In this document: positions 14,982 through 23,879 of the stretch, piece after piece
Layout: each line of letters opens with the position of its first letter
How positions within the stretch are numbered: the first letter of the stretch is position 1
From: Vibrio gallaecicus
GTDB taxonomy: Bacteria; Pseudomonadota; Gammaproteobacteria; Enterobacterales; Vibrionaceae
DNA: 64,000 nucleotides
Direction of reading: 5' to 3'
Assembly: GCF_024347495.1 (NCBI RefSeq)
Contig: NZ_AP025491.1
Location: 744,001 to 808,000, forward strand
Notes under the pieces: model-generated
The model's input: only the letters and a program-made list of their open reading frames with translations
Databases searched by the model: none
What the model was told of the DNA's origin: nothing
Made by a program: the position numbers and the translations under genes

Positions 14982-17666
14982 ATGAACCATTTAGACTCTT
15001 TACTAAAACCGCGTTCAATTGCCGTAATCGGCGCTTCTCAAAAAGCAAACAGAGCTGGATTTATTGTCATGAATAATCTGCTCCATGGTGACTTTTCAGG
15101 TGCAATCATGCCTGTTACCCCAAGGTATGAATCTGTTGCAGGTGTTCTCGCTTATAAAAGCATATCCTCCCTTCCCATTATTCCAGAACTCGCAGTGGTG
15201 TGTACCAATGCGTCACGTAATGTTCAGATCTTCAAAGAATTAGCAGAAAAAGGCATCTCGGCTGCGATTGTACTTTCATCAGAAATGTACAAGGAAGGTG
15301 ATAGCGGTGAATCTCTTGATGAACAATGCCTTAGTATCGCTAAGAAGCATAATATAAGGATTCTTGGGCCAAATAGCTTAGGTATAATTTTACCTTGGTT
15401 GAACTTAAATGCGTCGTTTTCACCAATTAGTGCCCTTCCAGGTAAAATAGCTTTTGTTTCTCAGTCTGCGGCTGTTTGTACAACGGTTCTTGACTGGGCT
15501 AATGATAAAGAAATTGGGTTTTCTGCCTTTATTTCAATTGGTAATAGCAGCGATATTGGCTTTTCTGAGTTGCTTGATTACCTAAGTACCGATTCCCATA
15601 CTGAAGCTATTCTGCTTTACGTAGATACCATAAAAGATGCAAGGCGTTTTATCTCTGCAGCTAGAGCTGCCTCTCGAAATCGTAGAATATTGGTATTAAA
15701 AGGGGGAAAAACACCACGAGGGAGAGCCGCAGCAAAGGCGCACACCGGTGGTACGGATACACTTGATATCATTTATGATTCAGCAATACGCCGAAGTGGC
15801 ATGTTGCGTGTAAACAACATGCATGAACTATTTGCAGCAGTTGAGACATTAACGCATTCAGTACCACTAAGAGGTGAAAGGCTCGCAATTGTTACTAATG
15901 GCGGTGGCCCCGCTATTATGGCAGTAGACACGCTTTTCGAGCGTGGCGGTAAACTTGCTGATCTTTCCGATAGCACATTTCAAAAACTTAATGGATTCCT
16001 GCCAGACAGTTGGTCTCATAACAATCCTATCGATATTGTCGGTGATGCCAGTCAAAAACGATATATAGATACTATCAATGCGCTTTTAGATGGTGACGAA
16101 GCCGATGCAATACTCATTATGCATAGTCCATCCGCCATCGCTCACTCAACAGAAACAGCACAGAAGATTATTGAAGCTATCAGGGCTCATCCTAGACATA
16201 AGCGATTTAATATATTAACCAACTGGTCTGGTGAATTGACTGCAAAACCTGCGAGGAAATTATTCACTGAAGCTGGTATCCCTACCTACAGAACACCAGA
16301 AAGTTCAGTTGTTGCCTTTATGCACTTAGTGGAGTACAGGCGAAACCAAAGACAGTTAATGGAAACACCGACTACAGCTGAAAAAGTGCACATAGAAGAT
16401 TTAGAAGATGCTAAATTATGGATAAAACAACGACTACTGGATATAAATACAGTCCATCTTGATACTCATCAAAATAGTCATTTGTTCAAAAGTTTTGACC
16501 TTGATGTTTTGCCTACATGGATAGCTTCTGATCCAAGTGAAGCCGTACATATTGCGGAAAACATCGGTTACCCTGTAGCGGTTAAGTTACGCTCTCCCGA
16601 TATTGCGCATAAGTCAGATGTTCAAGGTGTAATGCTGAATTTGCGCAATAGCCAGGAAGTGGCTAATGCATCGCAAGCTATATTAGATCGCTCTCAACTT
16701 TCATACCCGACCGCAAATATTCATGGTTTGCTTATTCAAGGAATGGCTAAGTTAGCGGGTGGACAAGAACTAAGAATAAAAGTCACTACAGACGCAACTT
16801 TTGGCCCTATTATTTTACTTGGTCAAGGAGGCTCTGAATGGGATGAGTCTATCGATGCCGCCGCTGCGTTTCCTCCTTTAAATATGACGCTAGCTCGTTA
16901 CTTGATTATACGGGCAATCAAAAGTGGAAAAATTAGATTACAGAAACTTCCTCATCCAATTGATATTAAAGGCTTGTCTGAACTTCTTGTTCGAATATCG
17001 CAGATGGTTGTAGATTGTCCTGAAATTAGTGAGCTGGATATTCATCCACTACTTGCTAATGGTGACAAATTTACTATTCTTGATGCCGATATCACACTCA
17101 CCCAATACGCTGGTGACGCACAAGAAAGGTTAGCGATTCGACCTTACCCTGTAGAACTCGAAGAAGTCATCACACTTAAAGACGGTTCTGAGATTCTATT
17201 ACGCCCTATTCTTCCTGAAGATGAACCCTTACACGCCGACTTTATTAATAAGGTATCAAAAGAAGATTTATACAAACGCTTCTTTAGTGATATCGGAGAA
17301 CTTAACCACGAAGCTTTAGCGAATTTAACGCAAATAGATTTTGATAGAGAAATCGCATTTGTTGTATTGAAGGAAATCGATAATGAACACGTTATTATTG
17401 GGGTTTCTAGAGCGTTAATTAACCATGATAATACCGACGCTGAATTTGCTATTTTGATCCGCTCCGATCTAAAAGGTATTGGCTTAGGTCGTATTCTTAT
17501 GACGAAAGTTATTGATTACTGCCGTTCCAAAAACACTGTACAGATGTCTGGAATGACAATGCCGTCGAATAGAGGCATGCTTACTCTAGCTCAAAAGTTA
17601 GGGTTCGAGCTAGAAGTTAGCTTTGAAGATGGTACCGCCGACATGGTTCTTAAATTAAACGAGTGA
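14982..17666 (+). CDS. PatZ/YfiQ-like acyl-CoA synthetase (ADP-forming)-GNAT lysine acetyltransferase
   Basis: 894 residues from ATG 14982; AGGGA lies 6 nt upstream, whereas the earlier in-frame ATG 14976 would overlap it. Order: CoA-binding Rossmann domain (about 1-130, SIAVIGASQKANRAG), succinyl-CoA-synthetase-like domains (about 145-430), ATP-grasp (about 485-700), and a C-terminal GNAT domain (about 725-890) with the acetyl-CoA loop LKGIGLGRILM. The length matches E. coli PatZ (886). PatZ acetylates metabolic enzymes such as acetyl-CoA synthetase. Its last codons overlap the end of the convergent LysR gene by 12 bp. Confidence 0.85.
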   Translation: MNHLDSLLKPRSIAVIGASQKANRAGFIVMNNLLHGDFSGAIMPVTPRYESVAGVLAYKSISSLPIIPELAVVCTNASRNVQIFKELAEKGISAAIVLSSEMYKEGDSGESLDEQCLSIAKKHNIRILGPNSLGIILPWLNLNASFSPISALPGKIAFVSQSAAVCTTVLDWANDKEIGFSAFISIGNSSDIGFSELLDYLSTDSHTEAILLYVDTIKDARRFISAARAASRNRRILVLKGGKTPRGRAAAKAHTGGTDTLDIIYDSAIRRSGMLRVNNMHELFAAVETLTHSVPLRGERLAIVTNGGGPAIMAVDTLFERGGKLADLSDSTFQKLNGFLPDSWSHNNPIDIVGDASQKRYIDTINALLDGDEADAILIMHSPSAIAHSTETAQKIIEAIRAHPRHKRFNILTNWSGELTAKPARKLFTEAGIPTYRTPESSVVAFMHLVEYRRNQRQLMETPTTAEKVHIEDLEDAKLWIKQRLLDINTVHLDTHQNSHLFKSFDLDVLPTWIASDPSEAVHIAENIGYPVAVKLRSPDIAHKSDVQGVMLNLRNSQEVANASQAILDRSQLSYPTANIHGLLIQGMAKLAGGQELRIKVTTDATFGPIILLGQGGSEWDESIDAAAAFPPLNMTLARYLIIRAIKSGKIRLQKLPHPIDIKGLSELLVRISQMVVDCPEISELDIHPLLANGDKFTILDADITLTQYAGDAQERLAIRPYPVELEEVITLKDGSEILLRPILPEDEPLHADFINKVSKEDLYKRFFSDIGELNHEALANLTQIDFDREIAFVVLKEIDNEHVIIGVSRALINHDNTDAEFAILIRSDLKGIGLGRILMTKVIDYCRSKNTVQMSGMTMPSNRGMLTLAQKLGFELEVSFEDGTADMVLKLNE

Positions 17667-18542
17667 CCATGTTTTTTTGATGTGTTGAATGCACCATGAT
17701 TTTGCATCTCCAATTTTATTGCGACGCCATGCTAGAACAATATCGATTCCGTGCGGTTCAGTTCCTGCGATTTGTTTTAATTGCCCGGACTCAATCAATG
17801 GCTTTGCAATCACGATTGGTAATGTTCCAATGCCCAATCCAGCACTCAGCGCTTCAACTTTTGATTTGATACTCGTGACCGTTAGTCTGGGTTGTTTTTC
17901 CAAGATATTCACACTTAATGCGGGTTGTTCTCTTGCTGTATCGGCAATAGCAATAACCCTGTAACTTTCTCTTGCTGCTTGATCGAAATCACCAGACCGG
18001 TTGTGAACATAATGATCACTAGCTGCCACCCACACTAGTTCAATATAGCCAATTTTGTCACTTTTAACATCATTAGGCAGAGTTTCAGGTTTCGGGCAAA
18101 CAAGAAGGTCGGCTCTGCCCTCTGCGAGTGATTCCCAGCAGCCAGCGAGTATTTCTTCCTGTAAACGTACTCGTGTTTTACTCACTTTCCCCAACTCATC
18201 GACTAGAGAGAAAAAGTTATCAATTGGGATGAGTCCATCAAAAGCAATGGTAATATCCAGCTCCCAGCCATTAGCTAATACAGTCGCGTCGTTCACCAAT
18301 TGCTGAGTTGCACTCAAAATTACTCTACCCTGCTCTAAAATAAGAACCCCAGCCTCAGTAAAATTTGCTTTATGCCCAGAGCGATCAAAGATCATGATGT
18401 CTAAATCTTGCTCTAATTTTTGAATCTGATAGCTCAATGAAGAAGGTGCGCGATCAAGTTCATTAGCAGCGGCTGCGAAGCTGCCTCTCCGATCTATAGC
18501 GTCTAGAATATGTAAGGCTTCTAATGTAATAGGACTCTGCAT
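17655..18542 (-). CDS. LysR-family transcriptional regulator
   Basis: 295 residues with an N-terminal winged HTH (ALHILDAIDRRGSFAAAANELDR, then SSLSYQIQKLEQDL) and a LysR substrate domain from about residue 90. GGAG lies 5 nt before the ATG. Closest in style to the YhaJ/AllS branch, from memory only. Its 3' end overlaps the PatZ-like gene by 12 bp, so the two transcripts are antisense at their ends. A CRP-like site lies 22 bp upstream. The effector is unknown; the divergent haem-receptor gene is a possible target. Confidence 0.85.
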   Translation of the reverse strand: MQSPITLEALHILDAIDRRGSFAAAANELDRAPSSLSYQIQKLEQDLDIMIFDRSGHKANFTEAGVLILEQGRVILSATQQLVNDATVLANGWELDITIAFDGLIPIDNFFSLVDELGKVSKTRVRLQEEILAGCWESLAEGRADLLVCPKPETLPNDVKSDKIGYIELVWVAASDHYVHNRSGDFDQAARESYRVIAIADTAREQPALSVNILEKQPRLTVTSIKSKVEALSAGLGIGTLPIVIAKPLIESGQLKQIAGTEPHGIDIVLAWRRNKIGDAKSWCIQHIKKTWSLV

Positions 18543-18563
18543 TATTTCTCCAGTACGATATAT

Positions 18564-18579
18564 CGTGATTTACATCACA
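18564..18579 (-). promoter_or_regulatory. CRP-like site upstream of the LysR gene
   Basis: CGTGATTTACATCACA matches TGTGA-N6-TCACA at 9 of 10 positions. It begins 22 bp upstream of the LysR start and about 190 bp upstream of the TonB receptor. Confidence 0.45.
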
Positions 18580-18692
18580 TTAACAGTAAATGTAGATAAA
18601 AATCTAATCCTTAATTTTATCTTAAAAAACAATGAATTAACGAAATTTAATCATTGTTAACTGTGTAAGCTATTAATAAACTTAAATGCAAA

Positions 18693-18711
18693 CAATAGTA
18701 ATTATCATTTA
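18693..18711 (+). promoter_or_regulatory. Putative Fur box of the haem receptor gene
   Basis: AATAGTAATTATCATTT resembles the Fur consensus GATAATGATAATCATTATC, being AT-rich with a TTATCATT half. It is 60-80 bp before the receptor start, where iron repression of such receptors is usual. Confidence 0.5.
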
Positions 18712-18770
18712 GATCCAATACTATTCGACCAGCTCAAAATAATAGACTATGGAACTAAGGTAATTATTAG

Positions 18771-20918
18771 ATGTATAAGCACTCCCTACTCTCAGCCTCA
18801 ATTGTAATAGCTCTTACAACAACTTCAGTACAAGCTGAAGATTATGCCCTATTTGATGAAGTAGTAGTATCTTCAACACGAACTAATCAGACGATCCAAA
18901 ATACTGCCGCATCTGTAACTGTGATCAATGAACAAGCCATTCAAGAAAGCATGGCAAAAGATGTCAACGAAGTATTTGAATACACACCTGGCGTGACAAT
19001 GAACTCAAGCTCACGTCAAGGTGCACAAACTATCAACATTCGAGGAATGGAAGGTAAACGTGTAAAAATACTGGTTGATGGTTCTGCGCAGCCAGGCTCA
19101 TTCGATGGCGGTCCATATAGCTTCATTAATTCAAGCGGCATCACAATTGACCCTGATATGCTTAAAAGTGTAGAGATTATCAAAGGTGCTGCATCAAGTT
19201 TACATGGTAGTGACGCTATTGGTGGTGTTGTTGCATTTGAAACAAAAGATCCAGCCGACTTTCTTAAAGGTGGTAAAGACGTAGGCGGTCAAGTCAAACT
19301 CTCCTACTCTTCTGAAGATAAATCATTTAGCGAACATGTCGCTCTAGCAAACCGATTTGGAGAGCTTGAAACTCTGATAGCTTATACACGCCGAGACGGT
19401 GAAGAGACGCAAAATTTCAGAAACCCTAGTGACCTAGAAAACTATGGCTTAGAAGGACAAGAGACTTCTGCTGATAATTTGTTAGTAAAACTACAATACC
19501 AATTAAATGATGATCATCGAATTGAGTTTTTAGCTGAACTGATTAAAGATACATCAGATTCTGATATTCACCACTCTAGTTACACAACTTACACAGGTGA
19601 AGACGATACAGAACAAAATCGATTCGCTATTAAACACATTTGGTTTGCCGATGCTGCAATTGCCGATACGATTACAAGCAAAGTGTCTTACATCAGTAAA
19701 GAAGAAAATGGTGTAACTAATCGATTCAAGCCTGCAGGTCCAGGTATGCCACCTTGGGTTCCTGCAAATAACGATAATATGCAAACCAAAAACTATATCT
19801 ATACTGAAGACAAACTTGAAGTTGAAAGTCAGTTAGATAAAGAAATTGATAACCACTACCTTGTGTATGGTGTGACATACACTAAGAGTGATATCAGCAA
19901 TACAAATATGGAATACAACTCTGACCCAGCTACAGATGATAAATTGTATGTCTATACACCAGATGCTAAAGAACAAAAGTTTGGCTTATTTTTACAAGAT
20001 GAAATCACTTTAAACAATGATAAATTGGTACTAACACCGGGTATTCGCTTCGATCATTTTGAAACCGATCCTGGTAATAATACTGGTGATGAGTTAACTA
20101 AGTTTTCAGACTCAGCGGTAACTGGTCGTTTTGGTTCTACTTATAAAGTAACTGAAACTGGTACTGTATTTGGTCAAATCAGCCAAGGATTCCGAGCACC
20201 ATCTTTTGATGAACTGTATTACACCTATGATAATCCTGCACATGGTTATGTAAACGACCCAAATCCAGACCTTAAGTCTGAAAAGAGTATTTCTTTCGAG
20301 CTAGGTTACAGACACAACACTAGCGCTTCATCGACAGAAGTCGCAGCTTACTACAGTGATTATGATGACTTCATCGAAACAGTAGTGACCAAGAAAGTAG
20401 GCGGAACAACCCATTACTCAAATGTGAACTTAGATTCTGCAACTATTAAAGGTATTGAGTTCTCAAATAAACTAATGTGGGACGAATTAGTTGGTGCTCC
20501 TGAAGGAATCTCAACGCATTTTGTTGCAGCATATACTGAAGGTGAAGATGGAAATGGCTATGCATTAAATAGTGTAAACCCATTAAATGCTGTTCTTGGT
20601 TTAAACTTTGATGCGCCTAGCTCAAAATGGGGTACAAGCTTTAAGATCAATTACACCGCAAGTAAATCAGGCTCAGACATCAACAATGATGATGATAATG
20701 GTGGTAACACAGGTCAAGTGGAACTTCCAAGCGCAACTGTTCTTGATTGGACTGCGTACTACAAACCAGTTGCTAACTTAACCATTCGCGGCGGTATTTT
20801 TAACCTAACGGATAAAGAATACTACCGTTGGAATGATATCCGTGGTGATGATGCACTTTACAAAGAAAACACACAAGCTGAGCGTAACTACGGTATCTCA
20901 GCTAACTATCAGTTCTAA
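18771..20918 (+). CDS. TonB-dependent haem/haemoglobin receptor (HutA/HutR type)
   Basis: 715 residues with a signal peptide (to about residue 22, SVQA), a TonB-box-like DEVVVSSTR, a plug domain (about 40-155) and a 22-strand barrel ending in NYQF. The haem-receptor hallmark is present: FRAP at 474-477, NPDL at 498-501, and between them His491, matching the conserved haem-ligand histidine of that family. It imports haem across the outer membrane using TonB energy. A Fur-like box precedes it. No tonB/exbBD or hutBCD genes adjoin, so it relies on systems elsewhere. Which named receptor it corresponds to is not certain. Confidence 0.8.
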   Translation: MYKHSLLSASIVIALTTTSVQAEDYALFDEVVVSSTRTNQTIQNTAASVTVINEQAIQESMAKDVNEVFEYTPGVTMNSSSRQGAQTINIRGMEGKRVKILVDGSAQPGSFDGGPYSFINSSGITIDPDMLKSVEIIKGAASSLHGSDAIGGVVAFETKDPADFLKGGKDVGGQVKLSYSSEDKSFSEHVALANRFGELETLIAYTRRDGEETQNFRNPSDLENYGLEGQETSADNLLVKLQYQLNDDHRIEFLAELIKDTSDSDIHHSSYTTYTGEDDTEQNRFAIKHIWFADAAIADTITSKVSYISKEENGVTNRFKPAGPGMPPWVPANNDNMQTKNYIYTEDKLEVESQLDKEIDNHYLVYGVTYTKSDISNTNMEYNSDPATDDKLYVYTPDAKEQKFGLFLQDEITLNNDKLVLTPGIRFDHFETDPGNNTGDELTKFSDSAVTGRFGSTYKVTETGTVFGQISQGFRAPSFDELYYTYDNPAHGYVNDPNPDLKSEKSISFELGYRHNTSASSTEVAAYYSDYDDFIETVVTKKVGGTTHYSNVNLDSATIKGIEFSNKLMWDELVGAPEGISTHFVAAYTEGEDGNGYALNSVNPLNAVLGLNFDAPSSKWGTSFKINYTASKSGSDINNDDDNGGNTGQVELPSATVLDWTAYYKPVANLTIRGGIFNLTDKEYYRWNDIRGDDALYKENTQAERNYGISANYQF

Positions 20919-20940
20919 GTTTTCTTAGGTAATTAACGTA

Positions 20941-20968
20941 AAAAAGCCAGCGTAAACGCTGGCTTTTA
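20941..20968 (+). terminator. Terminator of the haem receptor gene
   Basis: AAAAAGCCAGCG-TAAA-CGCTGGCTTTT, a perfect stem with flanking A and T runs, 22 bp after the stop. Confidence 0.9.
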
Positions 20969-21011
20969 TTTATTTCACTAAAAAATGTATCAAAAAGGTA
21001 TAAAAGTGAAA

Positions 21012-21086
21012 TTATTTGTCTGCCATTTCTTTCTTAACCATCACTGCAGAAGCGACGATGAAAGCAATAATAAGACCAAGTTCCAT
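21012..21086 (-). CDS. Small membrane protein, 24 aa
   Basis: ATG 21086 with a good ribosome site (ACGGAG, 7 nt spacing). The product MELGLIIAFIVASAVMVKKE plus four residues is a single hydrophobic helix with a basic C-terminal flank, like many real bacterial micro-membrane proteins. It stands alone between the receptor terminator and the diguanylate cyclase operon. Function unknown. Confidence 0.6.
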   Translation of the reverse strand: MELGLIIAFIVASAVMVKKEMADK

Positions 21087-21399
21087 TACAAACTCCGTAA
21101 AAAAGTAACATTTCGTAAATATATCGTGCGGATAATAACATATTGAACGATTAATGATACTTTTTAACCGCTACTTTATGTTTTTTACGACTTAGATCAA
21201 TTATGGATGCCCAAGCTACCTTTTGACAACTTTCATAATTACGATCATGAGCTATAGACTTATACAAATCACAGTATTAACTCTGTGAAAATTATAAAAA
21301 ACTACGTTTATTCCAAGATAAAATCAGTTCAGGTTATGTGTAAAGATTCGGCTATATAATAAAGCTAACGTTTAAGATAAATACCAATAACCATTTGAT

Positions 21400-23370
21400 T
21401 TACTGAGAATAAACAAAGCACCCCTTCCCTTTACTCTTCGCTTGATACATTGCCTGGTCTGCAGCTTTGAGTATTAGATCGAGATCTCTTTCGTCATCTT
21501 CAACTAAGTTAATGCCAATACTTGCCCCTACTTTTAATGAGCGACCTTTATACATAACCTCTTCTGTGATTATTATTAATAATCGTTCAGCCAGTGCCGA
21601 CATCATTTCTTTGTTTGTAGATTTAATGATTAAAACAAATTCATCGCCAGATAAACGAGCAACTAGATCCCCAGATCTCACCTGAGATAACAATCGACTG
21701 GCAACTTGTCTTAGCATTTCATCTCCAGCATCGTGTCCATAAGTATCATTTACTTCCTTAAACCCATCTAAATCTAGATAAAGTACCGCGAAATGATTAT
21801 CTGAATATTGGCTTGAAGAAACGACTTCATCTAGCGTTTTATACAGGTGAGAACGATTTGCAAGCCCTGTAAGTGCATCATGATGGGCGAGATGCTCAAG
21901 TCGCTCCATCTCTTTCACATTTGATAGGTCAGATAAGGTCAGCACCATATCAAACTCGCCACGTTGTTGATTGGAAACAATTCGGTTAATTTTGACAAAC
22001 ATAGGTACTAAATTGCCTGAACTATGTTTTTCCCAAACCTCTCCCTGCCACTGTCCATAATTTTCTAATGATTCTATAATCGTTGGCATCAAAGAAGTGA
22101 ACTGTTGCCAAGGAAGAACTTCAAAAGGTGATTTTCCTAAAAGCACACTTGCTTCGTAACCAAGTAAAGTGGTTACAGCAGGGTTTACCATTGTAATTTC
22201 ATTCGAAGCATTCAAAACAACTAATCCATCCTGGCTATTTTCAAAGACTCCAGCTGCAAGTTTCTGCCTATTCATTGCAGATTCGATCTCTGTAACATCT
22301 TGAATGGCAAATAACGTTTGGCCTTGTTTAGAAAGCTCACGACTACTGACCTGCAAAAGTTGTTTACTGCTAAATACATCGATTGATTCAATGAGTTGAT
22401 CGTTTAAAACAAGGTTTGAATCAATTGCCGATTGAAGTAAATCAGATTGTTTCGTTACTATCAGTTCTTTAATGGTTAAGCCTTCTAGATACGCTGAAGT
22501 ACATCGAAATATTTCCATTGTCGCGGCATTCGAGTGAATTATCTCACCATCTTCGTTTACGACGATAAGGGAGTGTTGAACGGTCTCAATCACTTCATTC
22601 GCGAATGACTTCTCTTGTTCAAGCTTATCTAATGTAAAGTTGACTTGTTTCTCCCGCTGACCAAGACGCTCTAACATGGTATTAAAGGCATGAACTAAGT
22701 CACCAATTTCATCATTGCTATTTAAAGTGATTTTTTTAGTACGTTCACGCCTTTCAACAAAGGCTTGCATACCTTCATTTAAGTTGAATAAAGGTTCAAT
22801 GATAAAGCGTTGAATAATCTTATATAGGATAGTTCCAAGGACCAGAAGTAAGATTAAATAAATACCAGCGGTCTTTAATGTTATAAGAAATATATTTTCA
22901 AAACTTTGCTTTGATATGGTGACTCGTAGATGTGCAATGACTTCTTGCTCTAAAACAACAGGAACTAATAAAAAGATATATTGATCTGAGATAGAGAACT
23001 GTTTTTGCCTTATCTCAATACGCTGTTGTTCATTCGGTACTGGTGGGATTCGGTCTTGCTGCTGGTACATAGCAAACAGTTGTGGTTCTGTATCAAACAA
23101 CTTCACACGTACAATGTCTCTATCAGCACTAAAAGCAGACAGAATTTCGTTGGCTGATTCTTTATCATCAAAGAGGATTGCAGCTTGAAGATTAAAGGCG
23201 ACGCCTTTTGCTAAAACCTTTACACGCTGTACTAAATTGTCTCTTTCTCGCTCATAAGTGACAGTGTAACTAACCCATTGAATCGTGATAAAAGTAGCAC
23301 TGATAAATAAAATTATCGGTAAAAAAAGTTTATTTTTAATCGACAGGTTTTTCATGGATGACAACATCAT
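21400..23370 (-). CDS. Membrane diguanylate cyclase: periplasmic sensor-HAMP-PAS-PAS-GGDEF
   Basis: 656 residues. Membrane helix about 14-34, a periplasmic CHASE8-like sensor to about 155, a second helix about 160-182, HAMP to about 240, PAS about 260-370 and 375-490, then GGDEF. The active loop reads SGDEF (574-578), a common functional variant, and an inhibitory I-site RSGD (565-568) sits five residues before it. It should make c-di-GMP, with product feedback. It overlaps the yfiR-like gene by 4 bp and ends a three-gene operon with a TonB receptor. By analogy with YfiN/YfiR, the periplasmic YfiR-like protein would restrain it. Confidence 0.85.
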   Translation of the reverse strand: MMLSSMKNLSIKNKLFLPIILFISATFITIQWVSYTVTYERERDNLVQRVKVLAKGVAFNLQAAILFDDKESANEILSAFSADRDIVRVKLFDTEPQLFAMYQQQDRIPPVPNEQQRIEIRQKQFSISDQYIFLLVPVVLEQEVIAHLRVTISKQSFENIFLITLKTAGIYLILLLVLGTILYKIIQRFIIEPLFNLNEGMQAFVERRERTKKITLNSNDEIGDLVHAFNTMLERLGQREKQVNFTLDKLEQEKSFANEVIETVQHSLIVVNEDGEIIHSNAATMEIFRCTSAYLEGLTIKELIVTKQSDLLQSAIDSNLVLNDQLIESIDVFSSKQLLQVSSRELSKQGQTLFAIQDVTEIESAMNRQKLAAGVFENSQDGLVVLNASNEITMVNPAVTTLLGYEASVLLGKSPFEVLPWQQFTSLMPTIIESLENYGQWQGEVWEKHSSGNLVPMFVKINRIVSNQQRGEFDMVLTLSDLSNVKEMERLEHLAHHDALTGLANRSHLYKTLDEVVSSSQYSDNHFAVLYLDLDGFKEVNDTYGHDAGDEMLRQVASRLLSQVRSGDLVARLSGDEFVLIIKSTNKEMMSALAERLLIIITEEVMYKGRSLKVGASIGINLVEDDERDLDLILKAADQAMYQAKSKGKGCFVYSQ

Positions 23371-23879
23371 TTGCCCTCCACAGTTGCGATGCGCAATAAA
23401 TTTGAACCAATAGTATAATCATCTAATTGAACGTTATCTAAATTTATCTTTGGTTTGATCTGACTGTTCACAGTTTGTAGCTCAATAACGCCTCCTTGCT
23501 TCGTGAAGTTCTTCTGGTCACTAATTGTCACATTCGATGGTGTGGTATATTTTTTTCGATCAAATGTGGATTTATACCCTGTGACATATGTGACATTGCA
23601 CTCTTCATTCATCTTTGATGTAACTGTTATTGGCAGTTCACGAATTACTTTACCTTCAGTGATTGTACTAAGAACCCGCTTAACTTTGTCATCGCCAATG
23701 ATACAAAAATTAAGAGATTTCATTTCTGATTCGTTCGTCCAACGTATAAAGCTAGCCATTCGAAACACATATACAGCCTTCACTTGATATGGCTTAAAAC
23801 TAGCCGCGTACGCCTTTAAGGAACAAATATGCGTTATTACCAATAATACTAATGTAAAAACAACTCTCTTAAAATTCAT
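23367..23879 (-). CDS. YfiR-family periplasmic regulator (DUF4154)
   Basis: 170 residues with a signal peptide ending near KAYA. The mature part has the YfiR pattern: YQVKAVYVFRMASFIRW, FCIIGDD, a second Cys in EECNVTYV, then GGVIEL and a closing LLRIA. In Pseudomonas, YfiR binds the sensor domain of the cyclase YfiN and inhibits it, responding to redox and envelope stress through Cys pairs. Only one such pair is visible here. It overlaps the downstream cyclase by 4 bp and the upstream TonB receptor by 11 bp, implying translational coupling. Confidence 0.85.
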   Translation of the reverse strand: MNFKRVVFTLVLLVITHICSLKAYAASFKPYQVKAVYVFRMASFIRWTNESEMKSLNFCIIGDDKVKRVLSTITEGKVIRELPITVTSKMNEECNVTYVTGYKSTFDRKKYTTPSNVTISDQKNFTKQGGVIELQTVNSQIKPKINLDNVQLDDYTIGSNLLRIATVEGK